Shown here: in pieces, positions 30,706 to 46,430 of the stretch
Numbering within the stretch: the stretch's first letter is position 1
Layout of the letters: each line of letters begins with the position of its first letter
From: Woeseiaceae bacterium
GTDB lineage: Bacteria > Pseudomonadota > Gammaproteobacteria > Steroidobacterales > Woeseiaceae
Direction of reading: 5' to 3'
Length of the DNA stretch: 64,000 nt
Assembly (NCBI GenBank): GCA_013001045.1
Contig: JABDNG010000064.1
Span: 1-64,000, forward strand
Made by a program: the position numbers and the translations under genes
Notes under the pieces: generated by a model
Database searches by the model: none
What the model was told of the DNA's origin: nothing
Seen by the model: the letters and a program-made list of their open reading frames with translations, nothing else

Positions 30706-31470
30706 CTAGACGGGAACCTCGAAGTGACCCGTTTCCTCGACTTCGTAGGACTCGCCAAGAAAGTCTTCCTTGAAGCCGAACAGAGCCGTACCCTCAGGCG
30801 CTCGAATCTCGACGAAGGCGCCTTCGAAACCGGGATACCGCTCGAAGTCCATGTCGTGCTGCCGCAGGGCAGCCATTAATGCTTCCCTGTCCTGACACTT
30901 GAATGACAGGGACGGGCCATTCAGGGCAATACTCTCCGATAGCCCAATTGGCACTCCATCGGCGTCGAAACGCATGTGCGTGGTCGGCTCTTCACGCATG
31001 TCCAGCAGGTTGGGGGCGATCGGCGCCCAGAACTGAGCCGCCCTCAGCGTGTCACGTACGGGCAGAGTGAGCTCGAGCAAACTGCCACATAGCGAATCTC
31101 TCTCGGCCTCCTCGCTGGCATGAAACGTGCGTGCTTCGAGCATGGTGATCGTGTGGCCGTCCCGGTCCGCGAAGCGGAGTTCGTTGAAGGATTCTTCGCC
31201 CAGCTGCATAAAGCTGAAATCGTAACCATGGTCGGACATTTTCCGTGCGCGCTTCGCGAGATTAGGCTTCACGAACGTGATGGCGGGCGCGTCAAATTCC
31301 CGGTCGTGCAGGCCGATGTGCAATTCTCCATCGCTGACGACGGCATACTTGTGTTCCCAGACGTCACCGATCTCAAGCTCGACAAAACCGAGTGTCTTGT
31401 AAAAAAGCAGCGACTCGAGCACATCGCTTGTTTGCACGGACAGCTCGAGAAATCGACCAATGGTGCTCAT
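30706..31470 (-). CDS. VOC family protein with two glyoxalase-like halves
   Basis: Start taken at MSTIGRFLELSVQTSDV (track ORF reaches 31536); stop/start 4-nt overlap with hemH. Confidence 0.75.
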   Translation of the reverse strand: MSTIGRFLELSVQTSDVLESLLFYKTLGFVELEIGDVWEHKYAVVSDGELHIGLHDREFDAPAITFVKPNLAKRARKMSDHGYDFSFMQLGEESFNELRFADRDGHTITMLEARTFHASEEAERDSLCGSLLELTLPVRDTLRAAQFWAPIAPNLLDMREEPTTHMRFDADGVPIGLSESIALNGPSLSFKCQDREALMAALRQHDMDFERYPGFEGAFVEIRAPEGTALFGFKEDFLGESYEVEETGHFEVPV

Positions 31471-32552
31471 CGGGCGGCCCCCATGGCTAGTGCACGCTCT
31501 CTTGACGCAGGAGCCTGGGGATACGACCTTGGCCAACCGCCGAGATGCTTTTCGATGAGGTCGGTCAAAAAATGGATATGCTCGTCACGAGCATTCAGTG
31601 CGGGTATGTATCGCAGCACCTTTCCACCCGACTCGGTAAAAAACCTGGCATTTTGCATTGCGATTTCCTCGAGCGTTTCAAGACAATCCGTCGAAAAGCC
31701 AGGACAGACAACATCGAGGCGATCCACGCCCTGCTTGCCGAGCGCAGCAACCGTTTCGTCGGTGTAGGGCCGAAGCCACTCCTCTCGACCCACGCGTGAT
31801 TGAAAAGACAGTAACCACTGATCGTCGCCGAGCTCGAGCGCGGCAGCGACAAGTCGCGCGGTCTTCTGACACTGACAGTGGTACGGATCCCCTTTGAGCA
31901 ACGTGCTCTTGGGCACACCGTGGAAAGAGAACATGAGCTTGTTTCCTCGGCCGTGCTGCGTCCAGAATTCGCGGATGCTCGCGGCGAGCGAGTCGATGTA
32001 GCCTTGCTCGTCGTGGTACTGGTTGATGAAGCGTGTCTCGGGTATCCAGCGCAGTCGACTCAACTTGCGGGCGACCGCGTCGACGACGGAGGCCGTCGTC
32101 GTTCCCGAATATTGTGGATACATCGGCAATACCAGGAGTCGAGTTGCGTCCTTCGCGAGCAAGCGATCGACGGCGTCGGAGATGGAGGGATCGCCGTAAC
32201 TCATGGCGAGTTCGACATTCACAGCGCCAGGCATGCGGGCATCGAGCGCGGTCGCGATGCCGTTGGCAATGGCTTTCGAGAAGATCATCAGGGGCGAGCC
32301 GGCGTCGGTCCAGATCTTTCGGTAGGCTGCCGCAGAGCGTGACGGACGGATCCGCAAGATGACGAGGTTGAGAATCAGCCACCAGAGCCAGCGCGGATAT
32401 TCAATGACGCGCGGGTCGGAAAGGAACTCTTTGAGAAAGCGACGCACTGCCGGCGCCGTCGGTGCCTCCGGTGTGCCGAGGTTAACCAGCAGGATTCCCG
32501 TCGACTCCGAACGTCCATGTTCGAATTGAGATGGTGATTCGTAGGTCGGCAT
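31467..32552 (-). CDS. hemH: ferrochelatase
   Basis: ILLVNLGTPEAPTAPAVRRFLKEFLSDPRVI, LMFSFHGVPKSTLLKGDPYHCQCQKTA, FQSRVGREEWLRPYTDE. Confidence 0.97.
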   Translation of the reverse strand: MPTYESPSQFEHGRSESTGILLVNLGTPEAPTAPAVRRFLKEFLSDPRVIEYPRWLWWLILNLVILRIRPSRSAAAYRKIWTDAGSPLMIFSKAIANGIATALDARMPGAVNVELAMSYGDPSISDAVDRLLAKDATRLLVLPMYPQYSGTTTASVVDAVARKLSRLRWIPETRFINQYHDEQGYIDSLAASIREFWTQHGRGNKLMFSFHGVPKSTLLKGDPYHCQCQKTARLVAAALELGDDQWLLSFQSRVGREEWLRPYTDETVAALGKQGVDRLDVVCPGFSTDCLETLEEIAMQNARFFTESGGKVLRYIPALNARDEHIHFLTDLIEKHLGGWPRSYPQAPASRERALAMGAAR

Positions 32553-32622
32553 AAGACTTGAAACACGACTGAGACGCGCTCAACAGTACTTTAAAGCTAT
32601 GCCGGGCGCCAGCCGATCAGGC

Positions 32623-32628
32623 TATAAT
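32623..32628 (+). promoter_or_regulatory. TATAAT, candidate -10 box for the downstream small gene
   Basis: Exact TATAAT 38 nt upstream of ATG 32666, but no good -35 at 17+/-1 bp. Confidence 0.3.
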
Positions 32629-32665
32629 CGCTTGTCTTAATTGACATTTGTTGTACCACTCCCCG

Positions 32666-33097
32666 ATGAACGAGCTTCCCGAAACGAAACCAGGTCCACC
32701 CGATCGCCGGACGCTGGTCCGTGACATCGCCGTTCTGCAGGCCAAGCTCATCGTTGATGGCTTGCGCGACCTGCTCCTTGTCCCCGCGTCATTGATTGTT
32801 GGCATCGTGAGCCTTGTGTCGAGTGGCGATGGCCGACCGGGCCACCAGTTCTATCGCCTGCTCAGCATTGGCAAGCAAAGCGAACGCTGGATTAACCTGT
32901 TCGGCGCATTGAAAAATGCACCGGCAGACCTGGAGATGGCCGAGCCGTTCCCGAATGCTGATATGGACGATCTTGTCGGGCGACTCGAGACGTTCGTCGT
33001 CGACGAGCACAAGCGCGGGGGCATTACAGCGCAGGCCAAGCGTCGTTTTGACAAGGCGCTCGATGCGATTCAAAGCGCGCGACGTAGAGGCACCTAG
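32666..33097 (+). CDS. conserved hypothetical protein
   Basis: 144 aa ORF filling the intergenic space; hydrophobic segment LLLVPASLIVGIVSLVSS. Confidence 0.7.
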   Translation: MNELPETKPGPPDRRTLVRDIAVLQAKLIVDGLRDLLLVPASLIVGIVSLVSSGDGRPGHQFYRLLSIGKQSERWINLFGALKNAPADLEMAEPFPNADMDDLVGRLETFVVDEHKRGGITAQAKRRFDKALDAIQSARRRGT

Positions 33098-33200
33098 GCG
33101 GTCGAATAACCTGATTATGTGAACTCGCCCCGGTATGCGGCAGGCGGCGTTGTTATCCTCGCGGCAGAAACGGGCATTGTCCGGAAATCAGGGAAGAAAC

Positions 33201-34109
33201 ATGACGAGACTACTCATTGCAGCATATGCTGCGTGCTGCCTGGCGGCCTGTGGCGGTGGCGCGTCAGCGCCCGCCGGGGACGGCACGGGCATCGTCAGCA
33301 TCGCGATAACGGATGCCGCCGTCGATTCGGTTTCCGTCGTCATGGTTGAGTTCACCGGCGTCGAACTGAAAGCGAAGAATGGCGAAAACGTTGTCGAGAT
33401 ATTCGATTCGCCCAAGTCAATCGATCTGCTCGAACTCCAGGACGGTCGAACAGAGGAATTGCTGCCGGACACGCGCGTCGATGCGGGCGAGTACAACTGG
33501 ATTCGCCTGGCAGTCAATGCCGAGGTCGACAATATCAGGAACTCCTACGTCATCACGGAAACGGGCGAAGAGGTCGAACTCGGAATCCCCAGCGGCAGCC
33601 AAAGCGGCCTGAAACTCGTCAGCGGTTTTACGGTGACTCAGAATGGCGCAACCAATCTCGTGATCGACTGGGACCTGCGCAAGGCATTGTCGAACCCGAC
33701 AGGACAGCCCGGCATGCATCTGCGACCGGCGTTGCGCATTACGGACATGGCGATGTATGGAACGCTCCGGGGTACCGTGGCCGAAGCGCTCACAATGGCG
33801 GATGAATGCGGTGAAGATTCGAGCGTCGGCAATGCCGTTTATTTGTACGAAGGGACAGTCGATACGCCCATGGATATTCGTGCGGCCGAAACCGACCCCG
33901 TCGCAACCGCGACGGTCGCTGCCGATCTTGGTTATTCAATTAGCTACCTGTCGCCTGGTGACTACACTGCGGCATTTACGTGCCATGCGAACCTGGACGA
34001 TACTGCGGCAGATGCAATCGATGAGATCGTTTTCTCTGTTGTAGATACTGAGGTTACGATCGTCGATGGCGAGACCACGGTGCTCGACTTCGCCGCGCTT
34101 ACTATGTAG
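33201..34109 (+). CDS. DUF4382-type lipoprotein
   Basis: Start MTRLLIAAYAACCLAACGGG lipobox; GTGIVSIAITDAAVDSVSVVMVEFTGVELK. Confidence 0.85.
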   Translation: MTRLLIAAYAACCLAACGGGASAPAGDGTGIVSIAITDAAVDSVSVVMVEFTGVELKAKNGENVVEIFDSPKSIDLLELQDGRTEELLPDTRVDAGEYNWIRLAVNAEVDNIRNSYVITETGEEVELGIPSGSQSGLKLVSGFTVTQNGATNLVIDWDLRKALSNPTGQPGMHLRPALRITDMAMYGTLRGTVAEALTMADECGEDSSVGNAVYLYEGTVDTPMDIRAAETDPVATATVAADLGYSISYLSPGDYTAAFTCHANLDDTAADAIDEIVFSVVDTEVTIVDGETTVLDFAALTM

Positions 34110-35816
34110 CTATTTTTCGACGTCGCGGCCGGACAGCAAATCATCGAGGTCCGGCGGCGGGTGGTCGGGCCCCATCCGGCCGGTCGCGAGTCGACTGATG
34201 TATTCCCTGTAAGCGCGCATCGCCTGGTAGCCGAAGAACCAGCATATTGGAATGTTCGCAAACAGCATGACACCGGTCCCTATGCCCGTCACATTGTCGA
34301 GGTCCGTGTCCGTCTGCACGAGACCCAGTGTTGCAACGATGATCAGCAGGCAATAAACGAGCTTGTAGCCAAGCACGGATTTTTCGCCGGCGAGAAACAC
34401 CATGCCTTGCTCACCGTAATAGCTCCAGGAGATCATGGTGGAAATTGCGAACAACCAGGCCGCGATTGAAACCAGCCATTTGCCGAGGCCAGGTGCCACA
34501 CTGTCGAAAGCCTTCGCGGTCAGCGTTGCACCGATATAGCTTCGATACAGGCCGCCGCCTACGATCGTAGGCGCGACAGGGCCGGCAAACCCGTCCCAGG
34601 TCGTCGAGAATCCGTCAGCACCGGCATGAACCACGCCCTCGATGCGATGAAACACCAGGCCGGTCTCCGGGTTTTCATTCGCTTCGACAACCAACGTCGT
34701 CTTGTCACCATCGACCCAGTCATAACCTGGAAGCGGCGTCTCCGAAAACAACCAGCCGTCCTGGGTTTGTACGGCCTCAGGCAGCGGATCGAGCATGACG
34801 TCGGGCGCGCGGTTCCAGATGCCCGTTGAAAGGATGATCAGTGCTGTAAACGTACAGACAACGACCGTGTCGATGAATGGTTCGAGGCCCGCGACGATGC
34901 CTTCGCGAACCGGCTCGTCGGTCTTGGCCGCCGAGTGGGCGATCGGCGAAGAGCCTTGTCCGGCCTCATTCGAAAACGCCGCGCGCTTCAGGCCGAACAG
35001 GAAGGCGGACGCCGCGGTGCCGCCGATAAACGCTCCGCCCGCCTCGGTCGGCAGGAAGGCCGATTTGACAATCAGCGCGAACATGCCGGGCAGATCGCCG
35101 ATGTTGACGGCGAGAACGTAGCTTCCGGCGATAAGGTAAAGCACGACCATCAACGGGACGAGGGTCGCCGCTACTTTGCCGATACGTTTGATGCCGCCAA
35201 TAATGACGGTGCCCACGATTATGGCCAGCACGATGCCGGTGATCCAGCTGGGGACCGAGAAGTACTCTTCGGTTAATTCGCCAACGTTCCAGGCCTGAAA
35301 CATGTTGCCGCCGGTAGCCGTGGAAACCAGCAGCGTCAGGCAGAAGATGATGCCGATGGTGCGACCGAGCCTGGGCATGCCCCGACGTTCAAGTGCTTTG
35401 GCGACGACCCACATTGGTCCGCCGTGAGGATTATCGGGATCGTCGGTGTTGCGATAGAGCATCGACAGCGTCACTTCGGTGAGCTTGATCGACATACCGA
35501 GGAAGCCGATAACCCACATCCAGAATACGGCGCCGGGTCCGCCGAGCGCGATTGCCAATGCGACGCCGCCAATGTTGCCGAGACCTACGGTTGCGGACAG
35601 GGCCGCGGACAAGGCTTGAAAATGATTAATGGCGCCCGGGTCGTTGGGGTCATCATAGACGCCGCGAATGACCTTGGGACCGTGGGTGAGAGCGCGGTAT
35701 TGTGAAAACCCGCTCCAGAAGGTGAACAAGACGCCGGTGCCGACGATTGCGTAGAGCACGTACTGGTGCCACAGAATTCCGTTCAGCGTGGCAAGGACTT
35801 CGCTAAATTCTCCCAT
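34110..35816 (-). CDS. alanine/glycine:cation (Na+) symporter, AGCS family
   Basis: ALSATVGLGNIGGVALAIALGGPGAVFWMW, AFSNEAGQGSSPIAHSAAKT; contains ~95-aa extra loop. Confidence 0.93.
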   Translation of the reverse strand: MGEFSEVLATLNGILWHQYVLYAIVGTGVLFTFWSGFSQYRALTHGPKVIRGVYDDPNDPGAINHFQALSAALSATVGLGNIGGVALAIALGGPGAVFWMWVIGFLGMSIKLTEVTLSMLYRNTDDPDNPHGGPMWVVAKALERRGMPRLGRTIGIIFCLTLLVSTATGGNMFQAWNVGELTEEYFSVPSWITGIVLAIIVGTVIIGGIKRIGKVAATLVPLMVVLYLIAGSYVLAVNIGDLPGMFALIVKSAFLPTEAGGAFIGGTAASAFLFGLKRAAFSNEAGQGSSPIAHSAAKTDEPVREGIVAGLEPFIDTVVVCTFTALIILSTGIWNRAPDVMLDPLPEAVQTQDGWLFSETPLPGYDWVDGDKTTLVVEANENPETGLVFHRIEGVVHAGADGFSTTWDGFAGPVAPTIVGGGLYRSYIGATLTAKAFDSVAPGLGKWLVSIAAWLFAISTMISWSYYGEQGMVFLAGEKSVLGYKLVYCLLIIVATLGLVQTDTDLDNVTGIGTGVMLFANIPICWFFGYQAMRAYREYISRLATGRMGPDHPPPDLDDLLSGRDVEK

Positions 35817-35834
35817 CGTGCTCCCTTGTAACGT

Positions 35835-37133
35835 TTATGCGGCCTCCATGATGGCCGAGACTCCCATGCCGCCTGCCGTGCATATCGAAATCAGGCCGCG
35901 GCCCGAGCCTTGCTCCTGAAGCATCTTGGCCATAGTGCCAATAATGCGAGCGCCTGTCGCGGCGAACGGATGACCAATCGCGATACTGCCGCCTTTCATA
36001 TTGAGCCGGGAAAGGTCAATCGGGCCCATTGGCTGGCTGCGGCCGAGCTTGTTGCGGCAGAACTCCTCGGACTGCCAGGCCTTCATCGTGGCGATTGTCT
36101 GCGCTGCAAATGCTTCATGAATCTCGTAAAAGTCAAAATCCTGCAGTTCAAGGTCGGCCTGTTTCAGCATATCCGAGACAGCATAGGCAGGCGCCATCAA
36201 GAGCCCTTCCTCGCCGATGAAATCCACGGCTGCCGCCTTCGCAAAGGTAAGGTATGCCATGATCGGCAGGTTCTTCTGTCGTGCCCAGTCATCGGACGCG
36301 AGCAAAACTGCCGCCGCGCCGTCAGTAAGCGGCGTGCTGTTGCCGGCAGTCATGGTGCCGGCGCCGCCTCTGTCAAATACCGGCTTCAGCGCGCCGAGTT
36401 TTTCGAACGTTGTATCGCGACGAATATTGTTATCTTCCTCAACATCCATGAAGGGCACGACGAGGTCCTCGTACCAGCCTGCATCATAGGCCGCTGCCGC
36501 CTTGATGTGACTCGAGAGCGCCAGCTGGTCCTGGTGGTCTCGCTGTACGTCCCACTGCTTCGCTGTTATTTCCGTACTTTCTCCCATTGAAAGCTTGGTG
36601 CGAGGTTCTTCGACACCGGGAAGCTCCGGTTTGAAGTGTCTGGGACGAAAACGAAACAGCGGTTTGATACGGCCCATCATCGATCGCGATCGATGGATGT
36701 CGAGCAGAATGCGGCGATAGTCATCGGGGTAAACAATCGGCGCGTCGCTGACGGTGTCTGTCCCGCCAGCCATGCCGGCCTCGATCTGGCCCAGCGCGAT
36801 CTTGTTGGCGATCATGATGGCGGCTTCGATGCTGGTACCACAAGCGCGCTGCAGGTCGACGCCGGGCGTACGCAGGGACAGGCCGGAATCAATCACACTC
36901 TCGCGAGCAAGGTTCCAGTCTCTCGAATGCTTGATGACTGCACCGAGAGCGACATCGCCCAGCGTCTGGCCCCTGAGATCAAATTTTTGCACGATACCGC
37001 TCATCGCCGCGACCATAAGGTCCTGGTTCGTGCAATCGCGATATGCCGTATGCGATCGACAAAACGGAACTCGTGCTCCGCCGACAACCGCGACTCGAAT
37101 AGCTCGTCCATCGTGCAACATACTTGTCTCCAC
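35835..37133 (-). CDS. acetyl-CoA C-acyltransferase (thiolase; FadI-like)
   Basis: DLQRACGTSIEAAIMIANKIALGQIEAGMAGGTDTVSDAP, MKGGSIAIGHPFAATGARI, SICTAGGMGVSAIME. Confidence 0.93.
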   Translation of the reverse strand: METSMLHDGRAIRVAVVGGARVPFCRSHTAYRDCTNQDLMVAAMSGIVQKFDLRGQTLGDVALGAVIKHSRDWNLARESVIDSGLSLRTPGVDLQRACGTSIEAAIMIANKIALGQIEAGMAGGTDTVSDAPIVYPDDYRRILLDIHRSRSMMGRIKPLFRFRPRHFKPELPGVEEPRTKLSMGESTEITAKQWDVQRDHQDQLALSSHIKAAAAYDAGWYEDLVVPFMDVEEDNNIRRDTTFEKLGALKPVFDRGGAGTMTAGNSTPLTDGAAAVLLASDDWARQKNLPIMAYLTFAKAAAVDFIGEEGLLMAPAYAVSDMLKQADLELQDFDFYEIHEAFAAQTIATMKAWQSEEFCRNKLGRSQPMGPIDLSRLNMKGGSIAIGHPFAATGARIIGTMAKMLQEQGSGRGLISICTAGGMGVSAIMEAA

Positions 37134-37198
37134 TGATAATTGTGATGCGAGGCGCGCGGCAACTTTACACCATTCATGGACATGACCTCTAGGTTAAG

Positions 37199-38566
37199 AT
37201 GCCCGACATGATTGAGAGAGACGGCCGCAATTTGGGAGACGAGGCAAAATCGTTGTTGCGACTTGGTGGTCCCCTGATCGTTAACAATCTTGCGGTCGCC
37301 GGAATGCAATTCGCGGACGCGGTCATGGCGGGGCAGCTGGGCGCCGATTCCCTGGCGGCTGTCGCGGTCGGGGGCAGCGTCTGGATGCTCGGGTTCTCGT
37401 TCTGCCTGGGCCTGTTAATGGCCATCTCGCCGATTGTCGCGCGCCACTTCGGTGCCGGAACTGTCGGTCATGTCGGGCGCTATACGCGGCAGGGCATCTA
37501 CCTGGGCTTGTGCATGGGGCTGCCGCTGATCCTTATCGGACAATTTGTGGTTGGACCATTGCTGGAAACTATCGGTATCGACCCCGAGTTTCGTGATCTG
37601 ACGACGGGCTATGTCGGCGCGATCATGTTCGGCGCACCCGGTATATTTATTTTTCTCGCGCTCAGATTCACGACGGAAGGAATCGGCCACACGCGCCCGA
37701 TCATGTTTACCTCCATCTTTGCATTGAGCTGCAACGTGTTTCTGAACTACGTGCTTATGTTCGGAAAATTCGGTGCGCCCGCGATGGGCGCTGTTGGCTG
37801 CGGTGCGGCGAGCGCAATCAGCATGTGGCTTGTCGCGCTGGTTCTCGCCATGCACGTGCTAATAAGCAAGCACTACCGGCCTTTCAAGATATTCTCGCGC
37901 GTCGCACCATTGCGCCTGTCAGTACTCAAAGAGATCGTCAGTATCGGCGTACCGATCGCGATAACTATTACAGCAGAAATCGGGCTGTTTGCCGCCGTTT
38001 CGATTCTCATGGGTACTCGCGGTACCGAAATAACGGCGGCACACCAGATAGCGATTAACTTTGCTTCGACAATGTTCATGGTACCGCTCGCGCTGAATTC
38101 GGCGACGACGGTACGCGTCGGTCAGCTGCTCGGAGCAGGTGATCCATACGGTGCGCGAACGAGCGGCGCAGTGGGTATCAGTCTCTGCGCGCTCTTCATG
38201 GGTATGTCGGCCATGCTCTTGCTGGTGTTCAGAGACCTCGTTGTCACGCTATACACGGATGATGTCGCGGTTAAAGGTATTGCGGTGAGCCTCTTGTTGA
38301 TGGCCGCAATATTTCAGGTTGCCGACGGTGTGCAAATAGGTGCGGCCGGTGCCCTGCGCGGATACAAAGATACCCGCGTTCCGATGGCCATCAACATGTT
38401 TGCTTATTGGGTACTGGCGTTTCCGCTCGCGTTCCTGGCGGCAATAACGTACAAAGCGCCACCGAATTATGTCTGGGGTGGCTTCGTCGTTGGCCTGGCG
38501 GCGGCGGCCATTCTTTTGACGTGGCGATTCAATCGTTTGTCAAAATCAAAGTTGCGGACTGTTTAG
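37199..38566 (+). CDS. MATE family efflux transporter (NorM-like)
   Basis: 12-TM pattern; RLGGPLIVNNLAVAGMQFADAVMAGQLGADSLAAVAVGGSVW. Confidence 0.92.
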   Translation: MPDMIERDGRNLGDEAKSLLRLGGPLIVNNLAVAGMQFADAVMAGQLGADSLAAVAVGGSVWMLGFSFCLGLLMAISPIVARHFGAGTVGHVGRYTRQGIYLGLCMGLPLILIGQFVVGPLLETIGIDPEFRDLTTGYVGAIMFGAPGIFIFLALRFTTEGIGHTRPIMFTSIFALSCNVFLNYVLMFGKFGAPAMGAVGCGAASAISMWLVALVLAMHVLISKHYRPFKIFSRVAPLRLSVLKEIVSIGVPIAITITAEIGLFAAVSILMGTRGTEITAAHQIAINFASTMFMVPLALNSATTVRVGQLLGAGDPYGARTSGAVGISLCALFMGMSAMLLLVFRDLVVTLYTDDVAVKGIAVSLLLMAAIFQVADGVQIGAAGALRGYKDTRVPMAINMFAYWVLAFPLAFLAAITYKAPPNYVWGGFVVGLAAAAILLTWRFNRLSKSKLRTV

Positions 38567-39231
38567 CTTCCGCCCTGGCCGAAATCGGGACTATCGCCGG
38601 CCAGGTAGTCATTCTCTTCGGGTGTGTTTTCGCGATTCAAAAGCTTGTTGCGATGGGGGAAGCGCCCGAACTGATCGATAATATCTTTATGCAATTCCGC
38701 GAACTGCAGGACGGTCTTGAACGTCTCGCGATAGGTTGGTGAAACAGTCTCGACAAGACGGCGGTAGATCTCCACCGATTTTGCCTGCACCTTCTTCGAC
38801 TCGGCATGCTGCAAAGGCATATAGAAGAATACCTTCTGGATCGGCGTGAGGTCCTGGTCCAGTTTTTCCATGGCGCCTCGTACACAAAGCGTGAGGGCGA
38901 GCTGGTCCCTGGCAAACGCTTTAGCCGTGCCGCGATAAAGGTTGCGGCGGAACTGATCGATCAGCAGGATGAGTGCGAGTCGCCCATGGGGCTTTGCCGC
39001 CCAGTGATTGAGTGCGCCCTTTGAGGCCGCTCTGACCTCGTCCGCGAACTCTCTTTCGATCTCAAGATCAAAGACAGGGTCTTCGCTGAACCAGATATCC
39101 ATGCGGCGGTCGATCTGTGGCGCCAGTAGCGCATGTTCCTTGAACCAGAACGACAGGACAGCGTCGATGCGTACCTGGTCAGCATCGGTAATTGTCGCGT
39201 CCATGCTTTCGCTAAGGAGTTTGACTGGCAT
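38563..39231 (-). CDS. DUF924 family protein
   Basis: VLSFWFKEH...LALILLIDQFRRNLYRGTAKAFARDQLAL...FFYMPLQHAE...FGRFPHRNKLLNRENTPEENDYL. Confidence 0.93.
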   Translation of the reverse strand: MPVKLLSESMDATITDADQVRIDAVLSFWFKEHALLAPQIDRRMDIWFSEDPVFDLEIEREFADEVRAASKGALNHWAAKPHGRLALILLIDQFRRNLYRGTAKAFARDQLALTLCVRGAMEKLDQDLTPIQKVFFYMPLQHAESKKVQAKSVEIYRRLVETVSPTYRETFKTVLQFAELHKDIIDQFGRFPHRNKLLNRENTPEENDYLAGDSPDFGQGGS

Positions 39232-39355
39232 CTCGGATTCCTGGCTAATCGTTCAGCACCAGTGTGCGGTCGTTACCCGGCACGAAGTGCGAACACGGTC
39301 ACAAATTGGGCTGAACTATTCAACTGATAGGCGGTATGGCAGTAGACTTTAGCAG

Positions 39356-39841
39356 ATGAAAGATCGTCTATCCCGAATTTGCCGACCGGCCGTGCGTCGC
39401 TCGAGGGTGTTTGCAGGCGCATTGATCGTGCTCTTGTGTGCTTGCGGCGGGCCATCGACGGCGCCCGAGGAGGAGCTCCGAGACTGGGTGCAGCGCGGCG
39501 TGGCGGCGGCTGAGGCTAAAGAGCGACGCGTGCTGACCGCAATGATTTCGCCCGCGTACGCAGATGCTCGCGGCTATGATCGCGATCGAATTGGAAATCT
39601 GTTTCGCGCCTATTTTCTGCGAATGAACACGATCGAACTGGTGACGGCCATAGAGGAGATCAACGTCATCGGTGACTCGGCCGCCGAAGTGCTGATCACG
39701 GTGGGGATGGCCGGACGGCACGACGGTATCATGGGCTTTAGTGCCGACGCTTATCGGTTCTTATTGGAGGTAGAGAAGGACGGCGATGATTGGGTGTTAC
39801 TCTCTGCGCGGTGGGGACAATTGGGCAAGGAGTTGAAATGA
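39356..39841 (+). CDS. hypothetical lipoprotein
   Basis: Lipobox LLCACGG; 161 aa; overlaps next gene start. Confidence 0.75.
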   Translation: MKDRLSRICRPAVRRSRVFAGALIVLLCACGGPSTAPEEELRDWVQRGVAAAEAKERRVLTAMISPAYADARGYDRDRIGNLFRAYFLRMNTIELVTAIEEINVIGDSAAEVLITVGMAGRHDGIMGFSADAYRFLLEVEKDGDDWVLLSARWGQLGKELK

Positions 39842-40323
39842 ACATGAAGTCTCGAACGATTGCATTGGCGGTTGCGTCGATTGCACTGGGTCTCTCGGGC
39901 TGCGCGTCGACCCTGGAAAACCTGGTCAAGAGCCCCGGCATCGAATTGCGTGACATTCAGGTCATTGGGCTCGGGCTGGATAGCCAGAACTTCCTGTTGT
40001 CCTTCGATATCAGCAACCCAAACCCGTTTTCGCTACCCATAAGTTCGGTCAGTTATGGCATCAAGCTGGACGGCCATCGCTTCGCGAGCGGCCAGACACC
40101 CAGCGAGTTTTCGGTGCCGGCCAGTGGCGCGACGCAGTTTGCAATTAGCGTTGACCTGAATTTGCTGCAGACGGCGCCGCAGCTGCTCACGATCGTACGC
40201 CAGGGGATCCGCCAGGACGTGATGTACGAACTCGACGGCCAGCTGGCCGTCGATATTCCACTCACGCCGCCCGTTTCTTACCACAACAGCGGATCCATTC
40301 GGCTGAGCGCCGGATCGCGGTAG
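39838..40323 (+). CDS. LEA type 2 / WHy domain lipoprotein
   Basis: LGLSGCAS lipobox; ELRDIQVIGLGLDSQNFLLSFDISNPNPFSLPISSVSYGIKLDG. Confidence 0.88.
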   Translation: MNMKSRTIALAVASIALGLSGCASTLENLVKSPGIELRDIQVIGLGLDSQNFLLSFDISNPNPFSLPISSVSYGIKLDGHRFASGQTPSEFSVPASGATQFAISVDLNLLQTAPQLLTIVRQGIRQDVMYELDGQLAVDIPLTPPVSYHNSGSIRLSAGSR

Positions 40324-40334
40324 ATGTGGTCGTC

Positions 40335-40355
40335 GCGCCGCGGACACCGCGGCGC
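40335..40355. terminator. GC-rich stem-loop downstream of the LEA2 gene (no U-tract)
   Basis: Perfect arms GCGCCGCGG-ACA-CCGCGGCGC. Confidence 0.4.
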
Positions 40356-40569
40356 AGCCATGGTTACGCGCGCAACCAACCGCCCGGGCCCCGTACGGGC
40401 GCCGAAAACCGGCAAAATCGACAGAATTCGGGCTAATAAAACCCTGTTTTGGGCTCGTTTGGCTCTCGGATCGAATTCCTGATCTATACTTATCGGTTCC
40501 CGGCGTGTTGCGCCAACCCAATTTGACCGGTTAATGACAGGGGTCGCTCGCGCGATCCTCACGGCCCGT

Positions 40570-46430
<5,861 letters not shown>

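Noticed and set aside
40465-40480. GGATCGAATTCC resembling a tRNA T-arm
   Set aside because: No acceptor stem, anticodon arm or CCA end around it; no tRNA cloverleaf can be built.
40459-40490. TTGGCT...TATACT as a sigma70 promoter for gltB
   Set aside because: -10 is good but the spacer is 20 bp and the -35 is weak; not called as a promoter feature.
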